Source: Streptomyces microflavus
GTDB lineage: Bacteria; Actinomycetota; Actinomycetes; Streptomycetales; Streptomycetaceae
Reading direction: 5' to 3'
Assembly (NCBI RefSeq): GCF_014650075.1
Contig: NZ_BMUG01000008.1
Location: forward strand, 248,001 to 312,000
DNA length: 64,000 nt
Position numbers and translations under genes: made by a program. Below are positions 1 through 7,531 of this stretch, one piece after another (positions within the stretch are counted from its first letter, which is position 1; every line of letters begins with the position of its first letter). The notes below the pieces were generated by a model that saw nothing but the letters and a program-made list of their open reading frames with translations, was not told the DNA's origin and did not search any database.

Positions 1-599
1 GTCAGGAGAGCACCGAGCACCAGCAGGGCTCCCAGGCCGATCAGGATGGAGCTGACGGGCAGCCGGGAGACCAGGACGAAGCCGGTGAGGACGGTGCCGA
101 CGATGGCGCCGAAGGTGCCCACACCGGAGAGCCGCCCCACGACCGTCCCGGTCTCGGCGAGGCTGGTGAGCCGCAGCTTCGTCACGAACGGGGTCACCGC
201 GGAGAGCAGCGCGCCGGGCACGAGGAGGGTCCCCGCCGCGACCAGCAGGAGCAGCGGCGAGGCCCACTCGGCGGTGGTGCGGAGCAGGAGCGGGGTGAGC
301 GCGACGACGACGCCCGACACCCCGAGCGCGGGGGCGATGAGCCGGTGCGGATCGACCTGGTCGGCGACGCGCCCGCCCAGCCAGGAGCCCAGCGCGATCG
401 CGGTGAGGGCGATGCCGATCACCAGGGTGCTGGTTTCCAGGGTGAGGCCGAGGTACGGGGCCAGCAGGCGCAGGGCGACGATCTCGACGACCAGGACCGC
501 GGCCGAGGATCCGAACACGAGGACCGCGGCGGAGCGTTGGCTCAGGCCCTGGTCGCTGGGCGGGGCGTCGGCCACGGGCGGGGAGGACGGTGTGGTCAC
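1..599 (-). CDS. Fused MFS/spermidine synthase-type membrane protein (N-terminal part)
   Basis: The gene runs off the left edge; only about 200 N-terminal residues are visible. The start is GTG at 599, with GAGGA about 7 nt upstream. The protein opens with a short polar stretch and then regularly spaced hydrophobic helices (about residues 24-46, 54-74, 85-105, 112-134, 160-185). The first helix ends in VEIVALRLLAPYLG, which resembles the membrane part of spermidine-synthase-like proteins whose C-terminal half is a soluble aminopropyltransferase fold. That C-terminal half lies outside the window, so the enzymatic role is inferred. A plain MFS-like transporter is the alternative. Confidence 0.7.
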   Translation of the reverse strand, partial: MTTPSSPPVADAPPSDQGLSQRSAAVLVFGSSAAVLVVEIVALRLLAPYLGLTLETSTLVIGIALTAIALGSWLGGRVADQVDPHRLIAPALGVSGVVVALTPLLLRTTAEWASPLLLLVAAGTLLVPGALLSAVTPFVTKLRLTSLAETGTVVGRLSGVGTFGAIVGTVLTGFVLVSRLPVSSILIGLGALLVLGALL

Positions 600-717
600 C
601 GCAGCATCCTCGCATGCGGGCGGAGGAACTCCGTGCGGCCGGACGGGCACTTGGACGCAGCCGCAGCCCTCAAGCGCTTCCTGGCTGACACCGCTCCCGG
701 CTGGAGCGGGTCAAAGC

Positions 718-744
718 CCGGCCCGGCATGCGGAGCCGGGCCGG
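718..744 (-). terminator. Hairpin after the I36-like gene
   Basis: Perfect 10-bp inverted repeat (CCGGCCCGGC at 718-727, its complement at 735-744) with a 7-nt loop, 22 nt past the stop of the leftward gene ending at 766. On the minus strand it is followed by CTTTGA, a short T run, which fits an intrinsic terminator. Confidence 0.6.
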
Positions 745-765
745 ACAGGCGATCAGGCCGGGGCG

Positions 766-1221
766 TCAGGAGTCCAGGAAGACTCCGCAGCCGCTCCAGA
801 CCCAGCGGTGGGAACTGATCTGGTTGTTCACCGCGACTCCGCTGGTGAAGTACTGGCCCGCGAGGCTGGACATGTACTTCTCTCCCGTCGAGAGACAGGT
901 GTGGCCGCCCGCCCAGTCCTGTCCCGTTCCGTTGAAGAGCTGGACGTGCATGCCACTGTCGCCCTTGTTGATCAGGGACGATGCCTTGTTGGTGTCGCCA
1001 CCCCGGAAAGGCCCGCTGCTGTTGCCCCAGTCCGAGTCCCAGCTCGCCGTGATGCCGAGCCGGGTGCCGCAGTTCGTGGCGTCGTAGGCGACGAAGTTGC
1101 CGACGTCGACCGCGCGGTAGGCGTTGTCGCACGCGGTCGCGGCGTGGGCGCCGGTCGCGGGGACGATGAGGGCGAGGCTCGCGAGGCCGGTCGTCGCGGC
1201 CAGGGCCAGGATCTTGCGCAT
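766..1221 (-). CDS. Secreted I36-like (beta/gamma-crystallin-type) small protein
   Basis: 151 aa with a clear Sec signal peptide: MRK, a hydrophobic core at about residues 4-22, and a probable cleavage after AHA (about residue 27). The mature part of about 124 residues is rich in Trp, Gly, Asn and Ser and has four Cys (in TACDN, TNCG, HTCL and SGCG) that could form two disulfides. Composition and spacing resemble the small secreted proteins of Streptomyces assigned to the peptidase-inhibitor I36/crystallin fold; this is a family-level guess. AAGGAG about 10 nt before ATG decides the start. Read alone, with its own terminator downstream. Confidence 0.6.
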   Translation of the reverse strand: MRKILALAATTGLASLALIVPATGAHAATACDNAYRAVDVGNFVAYDATNCGTRLGITASWDSDWGNSSGPFRGGDTNKASSLINKGDSGMHVQLFNGTGQDWAGGHTCLSTGEKYMSSLAGQYFTSGVAVNNQISSHRWVWSGCGVFLDS

Positions 1222-1234
1222 GATGGGCCACTCC

Positions 1235-1264
1235 TTCTGTGTGGGTGTGTTCTGTATGGGTGTG
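1235..1264. repeat. 15-nt direct repeat upstream of the I36-like gene
   Basis: TTCTGTGTGGGTGTG (1235-1249) is followed at once by a copy with one mismatch (1250-1264). The repeat ends immediately before the Shine-Dalgarno of the leftward secreted-protein gene, so it sits in its 5' leader or core promoter. Confidence 0.6.
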
Positions 1265-1359
1265 GTCGTGCGGATCTCCCGCGGCGCTGTCCGCCACGGA
1301 GGTCTGGGAGGGGTGAGGCCCGGGTGCGCCGAGCCTCCGCCCCGATGGGGAGGGAGGGG

Positions 1360-2337
1360 TCAGGCCGTCGAGCCGGTGATCCTCTCGGCCCGGTCGAGTG
1401 CGTCGAGGCGCATCTGCCGGTAGGCGGCGATCTCGCCGGAGTACCGGGCGAGCCGTTTCTCCCGGTACTCGGTGTCGAGGGCGCGGGCCGTCTCCGCGAG
1501 GGGCGTCGTCGTGGCGCACGTGGCCTCGGCGACCGCCAGGCCGACCTCGACGGCGTACGCCTCCGGCTCGTTCAGCCCGCGGGTGAGTTCCGGCAGCTTC
1601 TCGCGCGCCGCCGGCGGGGTGGCGTGGTCGTGGCCGGCCGCGCGCATACACGCCGACCATGCCGTGACCGCCCCGGTGAAACGCGGGTCCTCGACGAGGT
1701 CCGGCACGTACAGGGACGTCAGGTTGGTGGCCGTCTTCTCGGCGTGGAACCAGGCCGGGTGGTCCCCGTACAGCCGGCCCTTCGCCGCCGCCCGGCAGCC
1801 GTCCCGCGGGGTCTCGACGGTGCCGCCCCCGGGCAGTTCGGCCGTCAGCGCCCCCTTCGACGGTGTTCCCAGGAGGGTGTCGGAGTAGCGGATGCCCTTC
1901 TCGTCCGGCAGCGTCCTGACGTAGACGCTGTTCCGGTCGTCGCGCCGGGTGTTCTGGGCCTTTCGCTGGAGCCGGCTGCCGTAGCCGTGACGCTTCGCCC
2001 AGCCGACGTCGGTCAGGAAGTACCCGCCGCCCTTCAGGTCGTCGGGTGTCGGCAGCGTGTCAGCCCAGTACGGGAAGCCGGCCTTCTCCATGCACTCCTT
2101 GACGAGCAGTTGCTCGGCCCGCCGTACGAGTACCTCCTCGGCGGCGGTCAGTTCACGGTTCCCGTCCGCGGGTCCGCCGTTCCGGTGGGAGCGTTCGGGC
2201 GCGGGCCGGTCCGGTGGTGCGGCCGCGATGCAGCCGGCCGTCGTCACCGCCGCGATGGCGGTGAGGGCGGTGGCGATCGCGACCGTCGCGGCGGAGCTGA
2301 ACGCGCGCATCATGTCCGTTGAACCCCCGTTCATCAC
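1360..2337 (-). CDS. Putative lipoprotein of unknown function
   Basis: 325 aa. The N-terminus has a hydrophobic segment (about residues 12-33) ending in the lipobox VTTAGC, so the protein should be lipidated and held on the outer face of the membrane. The rest is polar and charged, with paired Cys (KECMEKAG, DGCRAA, WSACMRAAGH) and no domain that I recognise. GTG at 2337 is preferred because GAGGGA lies 7 nt upstream; ATG at 2334 or 2313 also keeps the signal sequence. Its role cannot be told from the sequence. It is divergent from the winged-helix regulator. Confidence 0.65.
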   Translation of the reverse strand: MMNGGSTDMMRAFSSAATVAIATALTAIAAVTTAGCIAAAPPDRPAPERSHRNGGPADGNRELTAAEEVLVRRAEQLLVKECMEKAGFPYWADTLPTPDDLKGGGYFLTDVGWAKRHGYGSRLQRKAQNTRRDDRNSVYVRTLPDEKGIRYSDTLLGTPSKGALTAELPGGGTVETPRDGCRAAAKGRLYGDHPAWFHAEKTATNLTSLYVPDLVEDPRFTGAVTAWSACMRAAGHDHATPPAAREKLPELTRGLNEPEAYAVEVGLAVAEATCATTTPLAETARALDTEYREKRLARYSGEIAAYRQMRLDALDRAERITGSTA

Positions 2338-2434
2338 CTGTTGATCCCTCGCGACCTACGATCGCCCGGCCGGCCGTGACCGGCCAAGGCCGTTGCACCG
2401 GAGTGCAAAAGTCGAGCAGGAGGGGGATGCCGGC

Positions 2435-3442
2435 ATGCTCCGCATCCATTTCACCGACGCGGACCTCGCGCGGACCCGGATCGCCACCGCGCCCGATCCG
2501 GTCTGGGAGATCGCCGTGAGCCTGCACCGCCTCCAGTCGCGCAAGGGCCGGTGGGCGTACGCCGGCTGGTACCGCGAGGCGCGGCGGCAACTGCGGGAGA
2601 AGGGGCTGGAACGCGCCCTGCGCGGGGTGCTGCTGCCTCTGTATCCGAGGGCCGCGTACTTCCCGGACTTCCTGACGCCCGCCGACGCGGTGGGCGACCT
2701 GGACGCGGGCCTGGAGTCGATCCAGGCCACCCCTCCGCGGCGGGTGCTGGGGGAGCTGGCCATCCTCGACCGGACCGTCGGGGCGCCCGCGTGGGCCGGG
2801 CAGCTGGCCGGGCAGGCCGCCCGCACGGAGTTCGCGGGCATCCTGCGCGCCTACCACGACGCGGTGATCGCCCCGCACGAGGAGGAGGTGCAGGCCCGGG
2901 TCGAGGCGGAGCGGGCGGTGCGGTGCCGGGGGCTCCTGGACGGCGGGACCGACGGCATGCTCGCCGGTCTCGGGCCCATGCTGCGCTGGCGGCCGCCCGT
3001 CCTCGAGGTCGCCTACCCCCGGCAGGCCGATGACCGGGATCTGCATCTGAACGGCCGCGGGCTCACGCTCGTCCCCTCGTACTTCAACTGGGGCGAACCG
3101 GTCGCCTTCGCCGATCCGCGGCTGCCGCCCGTGCTCTGGTACTCGCTGCTCCACGAGCCGGGCCCGCCGGGCAGCCCGCTCCGCGCCGACGACCCCGTCC
3201 GGTGCCTGGTCAACCTGCTCGGGCGGGCCCGCGCGGTCGCGCTGCGCGCCGCCGCCACCGGGGCCACGACCGGCGAGATCGCCCGGGCGGCCGGGGTCTC
3301 GGCGTCCTCCGCCAGCCGGCACGCCACCGCCCTGCGGGACGCGGGGCTCGTCACGACCGTCCGCACCGGGCCGTCCGTGCTGCACACCCTCACCCCGGCC
3401 GGGGCCTCGCTGCTCCGGGCAGGCACCCGGGCCCGCGACTGA
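2435..3442 (+). CDS. Winged-helix (ArsR-like) DNA-binding regulator
   Basis: 335 aa. The C-terminal part (about residues 260-330) is a winged helix: a helix rich in Ala, then TTGEIARAAGVSASSASRH as helix-turn-helix, then a wing (LVTTVRTGPSVLHTLTPAG). The N-terminal 250 residues form a separate domain common to a Streptomyces family of ArsR-like regulators; its ligand is unknown. ATG at 2435 is preceded by AGGAGGGGGA at the right distance; an upstream in-frame ATG lacks a ribosome site. Read alone, divergent from the lipoprotein gene, which may be its target (inference). Confidence 0.7.
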   Translation: MLRIHFTDADLARTRIATAPDPVWEIAVSLHRLQSRKGRWAYAGWYREARRQLREKGLERALRGVLLPLYPRAAYFPDFLTPADAVGDLDAGLESIQATPPRRVLGELAILDRTVGAPAWAGQLAGQAARTEFAGILRAYHDAVIAPHEEEVQARVEAERAVRCRGLLDGGTDGMLAGLGPMLRWRPPVLEVAYPRQADDRDLHLNGRGLTLVPSYFNWGEPVAFADPRLPPVLWYSLLHEPGPPGSPLRADDPVRCLVNLLGRARAVALRAAATGATTGEIARAAGVSASSASRHATALRDAGLVTTVRTGPSVLHTLTPAGASLLRAGTRARD

Positions 3443-3607
3443 GCCGGGCCGGGGTGCCTCCTGGCGCCGCACGTCCACCGTGCGGGGGCCCGTTCACCGC
3501 AGCCGGGAGGCGGACCGAGCCGCATCCGGTGAGGATGAGGAGTGCATCGGCCGGTATACGGGGCAGGCGAGCGCAGAACCACGCAAGCCCGAGAAGGGAC
3601 GCAGACC

Positions 3608-4969
3608 GTGGCACCACCCAGGATTCTCGTCGTCGGCGCCGGCTTCGCAGGTGTCGAATGTGTACGACGGCTGGAGCGCAGGCTCGCTCCGGGCGAGGCC
3701 GAGATCGCGCTCGTCACGCCGTTCTCCTACCAGCTGTACCTGCCGCTGCTGCCCCAGGTGGCCTCCGGTGTTCTCACCCCCCAGTCGGTCGCGGTCTCCC
3801 TGCGCCGCAGCCGCCGCCACCGCACCCGGATCATCCCCGGCGGAGCGATCGGCGTGGACCCGAAGGCGAAGGTCTGCGTCATCCGGAAGATCACGGATGA
3901 GATCGTGAACGAGCCGTACGACTACATCGTGCTGGCCGCCGGCAGTGTGACCCGGACGTTCGACATCCCCGGGCTGCTGGACCACGCCCGCGGGATGAAG
4001 ACGCTGGCGGAGGCGGCGTACGTACGCGACCACGTCATCGCCCAGCTCGATCTGGCCGACGCCAGTCACGACGAGGCCGAGCGGGCCTCGCGGCTCCAGT
4101 TCGTGGTGGTCGGCGGCGGATACGCGGGCACCGAGACGGCCGCCTGCCTCCAGCGCCTCACGACCAGCGCCGTCAAGCACTATCCCCGGCTGGACCCGAA
4201 GCTGATCAAGTGGCACCTGATCGACATCGCGCCGAAGCTGATGCCGGAGCTGGGCGACAAGCTGGGGCGGGCCGCACTGGAGGTGCTCCGCAAGCGGAAC
4301 ATCGAGGTGTCGCTCGGGGTCTCCATCGCCAAGGCCGCCGCGGAGGAAGTGACGTTCACCGACGGCCGGGTGCTGCCCTGCCGGACGCTGATCTGGACCG
4401 CGGGGGTGGCCGCCAGTCCGCTGATCGCCACGCTCGGCGCGGAGACCGTACGCGGCCGCCTCGCCGTGACACCGCAGCTGAAACTGCCGGGCGCGGACGG
4501 GGTGTTCTCCCTCGGTGACGCGGCGGCGGTGCCCGACCTGGCCAAGGGCGACGGGGCGGTCTGCCCGCCGACCGCACAGCACGCGATGCGCCAGGGCAAG
4601 GTGCTGGCGGACAACCTGATCGCCTCGCTGCGCCGTCAGCCCCTCAAGGACTACGTCCACAAGGATCTGGGGCTGGTCGTGGACCTCGGCGGCAAGGACG
4701 CCGTGTCCAAGCCGCTGGGCATCGAGCTGCACGGGCTGCCCGCGCAGGCCGTGGCGCGCGGCTACCACTGGTCGGCGCTGCGGACGAATGTGGCCAAGAC
4801 CCGGGTCATGACGAACTGGATGCTCAACGCGGTCGCCGGTGACGACTTCGTACGGACCGGGTTCCAGTCCCGCAAGCCGGCGACGCTGCGGGACTTCGAG
4901 TACACGGACGCCTATCTGACGCCCGAGCAGATCAAGGAGCACATGGAGTCGACGGTCATCAAGCACTGA
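3608..4969 (+). CDS. ndh: Type II NADH dehydrogenase (NAD(P)/FAD-dependent)
   Basis: 453 aa, the normal length for NDH-2. This is a single-subunit, non-proton-pumping enzyme passing electrons from NADH through FAD to menaquinone at the inner membrane face. Two dinucleotide folds are visible: VVGAGFAGVECVRRL near residue 8 (FAD) and VVVGGGYAGTETAACL near residue 155 (NADH). The FAD-closing motif is FSLGDAAAVPD (about residue 300). The C-terminal 100 residues are the membrane-anchoring region. The start is GTG at 3608 after GAGAAGGGA; the longer frame lacks a ribosome site. Monocistronic, closed by the hairpin at 4978. Confidence 0.9.
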   Translation: MAPPRILVVGAGFAGVECVRRLERRLAPGEAEIALVTPFSYQLYLPLLPQVASGVLTPQSVAVSLRRSRRHRTRIIPGGAIGVDPKAKVCVIRKITDEIVNEPYDYIVLAAGSVTRTFDIPGLLDHARGMKTLAEAAYVRDHVIAQLDLADASHDEAERASRLQFVVVGGGYAGTETAACLQRLTTSAVKHYPRLDPKLIKWHLIDIAPKLMPELGDKLGRAALEVLRKRNIEVSLGVSIAKAAAEEVTFTDGRVLPCRTLIWTAGVAASPLIATLGAETVRGRLAVTPQLKLPGADGVFSLGDAAAVPDLAKGDGAVCPPTAQHAMRQGKVLADNLIASLRRQPLKDYVHKDLGLVVDLGGKDAVSKPLGIELHGLPAQAVARGYHWSALRTNVAKTRVMTNWMLNAVAGDDFVRTGFQSRKPATLRDFEYTDAYLTPEQIKEHMESTVIKH

Positions 4970-4977
4970 GCACCCGG

Positions 4978-5013
4978 CTGAGCGCGCCCCCTTCCGTCAG
5001 GGGGCGCGCTCAG
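4978..5013. terminator. Bidirectional terminator between ndh and lig
   Basis: Perfect 15-bp inverted repeat: left arm 4978-4992 (CTGAGCGCGCCCCCT), 6-nt loop, right arm 4999-5013. It lies 8 nt after the ndh stop, and the right arm covers the last codons of the convergent ligase gene (stop 5010-5012), so it can serve both strands. Confidence 0.75.
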
Positions 5014-6545
5014 CGCTGTCGCGAGAGGACCGTCTCCACCGTGTCCGCCTCCTGTGCGGTCTTGTCATCGCGGTAGCGCAGGACGCGGGCGAAGCGGAGG
5101 GTGACGCCCGCCGGGTAGCGGGTGGAGCGCTGGAGTCCGTCGTAGGCGATCTCCACGACGAGTTCCGGGCGCACGGTCACGACGTGTCCGTCCTCGCCGG
5201 TCGCCAGCTCCCGCAGCTTCTCCGTCTGCCACTCCAGCAGTGCGTCGGTGAGCCCTTTGAAGGTCTTGCCGAGCATCGCGAACGTACCGTCGGGGCGGCG
5301 CGCGCCGAGGTGGAGGTTGGAGAGCTTGCCGGTGCGCCGGCCGCTCCCCCATTCGGCGGCCAGCACCACCAGGTCCAGGGTGTGCACCGGCTTGACCTTG
5401 AGCCAGGAGGCGCCCCGGCGGCCCGCGCTGTAGGCGGCGGCCAGGTCCTTGACCACCACCCCCTCGTGACCGCGTTCCAGGGTCTCGGCGAGGAACGCCT
5501 CGGCGGCCCGGCGGGCGTCGGCGTCCCCCGCTTCGGGGACCAGGGCGCGCCGGACCCGCAGGTGCTCGGGGACCAGCCGGGCCAGGGCGGTGTGGCGCTC
5601 GGTGTAGGGGAGGTCGAGCAGGTCCTCGCCGTCGGCCGAGAGGGCGTCGAAGAAGACGGGGACGATCGGTACGCCGGCGGCCGCGGCGGCCACGTCACGC
5701 CGCGAGCCCACCCGGGCGGCGGTCTCCTGGAACGGGCGCGGCCTGCCGTCGTCGCCCAGCGCGATCACCTCGCCGTCCAGGATGAAGCGCCCGGTCTCCA
5801 GTGCGGCCACGGCGGTGACCAGTTCGGGCAGCCGGTCGGTGATGTCGTCGAGGGTCCGGGTGAAGGCGCGGACCCGGTCGCCGTCCCGGTGCACCTGGAC
5901 CCGGATGCCGTCGAGCTTCTCCTCGACGGCGCAGGGGCCCAGCTTGTCGACGGCCTCGGTGACCGAGGCGGCGGTGTGGGCCAGCATCGGCTGGACCGGC
6001 CGTCCGACGGTGAGGCGGAAGGCGGCGAGCGCGCCGGGTCCTTCCGCGAGGAGGGTCCGGGCCACTTCCTGGAGCGATCCGGCGAGCATCACGGCCCGGC
6101 GGACGTCGGCGGGCGGGGCCTCGGCGGCCCGGGCCAGCGCGTCGGCGGCGACGGCGTCCAGGGCGCCCTGGCGGACCTCCCCGGTGAGCAGGGCCCGCAG
6201 GAAGTGCTGCTCGTCGGCGGTGGCGGCGGCGAACAGGGCGCGCAGCCGTTCGCGGCGCAGGGCCTGGGAGCCGCTGCCGCTGACCGCCGCCAGCGCGGTC
6301 AGCTCGGCGTCGACGCCGGTGACGGTGAGCGTGGGCTCGGAGGCGGGCTCCACGGGATCCCCGAGGCTCCGCCAGCCGACACCGATGCGGCCCTGGGGCA
6401 GCCGTCCGGCGAGGTACGGGATGACGACGGGGACGTCGTCGGGTCCGGCGTCCCGGAAGAGTGCGGCGAGGAGCGCCACCTTCTTGGACCGGGCGGAGGT
6501 GGCGGCGACCTCCAGGGAGACCTGGGCGAGCTCGGCGAGCAGCAT
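5010..6545 (-). CDS. lig: ATP-dependent DNA ligase
   Basis: 511 aa, the length of the archaeal/eukaryal-type ATP-dependent ligases that actinobacteria carry besides the NAD-dependent LigA. Domains in order: N-terminal DNA-binding helical domain (1-185), nucleotidyltransferase core with motif [13 protein letters not shown] (catalytic Lys210 takes the AMP), motif [13 protein letters not shown], motif [10 protein letters not shown], motif V SWLKVKP, then the OB fold. It seals nicks in DNA, probably in repair. The stop lies inside the shared terminator with ndh. The gene starts with ATG at 6545 and stands about 57 nt after the stop of the membrane hydrolase gene, read in the same direction. Confidence 0.92.
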   Translation of the reverse strand: MLLAELAQVSLEVAATSARSKKVALLAALFRDAGPDDVPVVIPYLAGRLPQGRIGVGWRSLGDPVEPASEPTLTVTGVDAELTALAAVSGSGSQALRRERLRALFAAATADEQHFLRALLTGEVRQGALDAVAADALARAAEAPPADVRRAVMLAGSLQEVARTLLAEGPGALAAFRLTVGRPVQPMLAHTAASVTEAVDKLGPCAVEEKLDGIRVQVHRDGDRVRAFTRTLDDITDRLPELVTAVAALETGRFILDGEVIALGDDGRPRPFQETAARVGSRRDVAAAAAGVPIVPVFFDALSADGEDLLDLPYTERHTALARLVPEHLRVRRALVPEAGDADARRAAEAFLAETLERGHEGVVVKDLAAAYSAGRRGASWLKVKPVHTLDLVVLAAEWGSGRRTGKLSNLHLGARRPDGTFAMLGKTFKGLTDALLEWQTEKLRELATGEDGHVVTVRPELVVEIAYDGLQRSTRYPAGVTLRFARVLRYRDDKTAQEADTVETVLSRQR

Positions 6546-6601
6546 GCGGCCATGGTGCTACGGGCCGGGGCGGCGGGCGCGTCGGGAAGCCGGCGCGTCC
6601 G

Positions 6602-7393
6602 TCATATGTAGTTGAGCGCGGCGGCCCCGCCCACTCCCCCGAGCACCATGAACGCGGGCATCAGCACCTTGATCTCCACCCAGCTGCCGGCCCGGAACCG
6701 CATGAACTTCGGAGGGCCGAGCGGGTACCAGCGCTTGCCGGCGATCGGGAGGGGCCACAGGATCGGGCACCCCGAGACGGTCAGCGCGTCCCCGATGTCG
6801 TGGACCAGGGCGCCGAGCACGATGGGCAGGCCGAGCCACATGTACTCCTGGCCGGGGGCCTCGAAGAGCCAGCCCGCGCCGTTGCCTGGCTGGTCCAGGA
6901 CGCCCGCGAGGATCCAGGCGCTGGTGGCGCCGAGGAGCCAGACGAGGACGTCGCTGGAGACCCGGGCGGCCCGCCAGAGCAGGCCCTCGACGGCGAGCAC
7001 CAGGTGGACGAAGAGGATCGCGAGGACCGCCCAGCGCCCGCCCGTGATCGCGGCGAAGGAGCAGCCGGCGCCCATCAGGACGGCGAAGAACCAGGTGTGG
7101 GTGAGGGTGCGGTGGCCGCCGGTGCGGCGGGGGTCGGCCTTGCTCTTGGTCGCCTTGTAGACGGCGTACGAGAGCTTGTCGGCTATCTCGCAGAGCCCCT
7201 TGGAGAGCGGGCCGAAGGCGCGCGAGATGGTGGCGGACTTGTGGTCGAGGTCGGGGGCGAGCGCGGCTCCCGCGCAGATCAGCGCCCCGACGACCAGGAC
7301 GGGCCAGGGCATCGTGTGGCCTGTGGCGGCCGCCGCGGCGCCCACCCCCAGCCAGGCCGCTGCCCCTGACAGAGAGTGTGCCGGTCCCATCAT
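6602..7393 (-). CDS. Membrane-bound metal-dependent hydrolase (YdjM/DUF457 family)
   Basis: 263 aa with about five to six hydrophobic segments. Family marks are present: GPAHSLSGA near the start, APDLDHKSAT near residue 47, and HRTLTHTWFF near residue 95. These His/Asp clusters are the conserved metal-binding motifs of the family, whose members in enteric bacteria are SOS-regulated inner-membrane proteins. The substrate is unknown. ATG at 7393 or 7390 is possible. It precedes the ligase gene in the same direction by about 57 nt, so the two may be co-transcribed. Confidence 0.8.
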   Translation of the reverse strand: MMGPAHSLSGAAAWLGVGAAAAATGHTMPWPVLVVGALICAGAALAPDLDHKSATISRAFGPLSKGLCEIADKLSYAVYKATKSKADPRRTGGHRTLTHTWFFAVLMGAGCSFAAITGGRWAVLAILFVHLVLAVEGLLWRAARVSSDVLVWLLGATSAWILAGVLDQPGNGAGWLFEAPGQEYMWLGLPIVLGALVHDIGDALTVSGCPILWPLPIAGKRWYPLGPPKFMRFRAGSWVEIKVLMPAFMVLGGVGGAAALNYI

Positions 7394-7518
7394 GGTCTGT
7401 TCCGCCCCCAGAGCGTGGTGCGCCCATCGCCGGTGCGGCGCGGGCTGGTTGAGAGCGCAGCGTATCGCCCGTGATCTTCGTGCCGTCCGCCGGTTCCCTC
7501 ATCCGGGCGGAAGACAGG

Positions 7519-7524
7519 CAAGAT
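7519..7524 (+). promoter_or_regulatory. Probable -10 box, leaderless helicase mRNA
   Basis: CAAGAT ends 7 nt before GTG at 7532. The spacing places the transcript start at or next to the start codon. The first base departs from TANNNT and no good -35 is seen. Confidence 0.35.
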
Positions 7525-7531
7525 GGGGGGT

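Noticed and set aside
46-2322. 758-aa open frame on the plus strand
   Set aside because: It crosses four better-supported regions on the other strand, has no domain, no ribosome site and an Arg/Ala/Gly shadow composition typical of high-G+C antisense frames.
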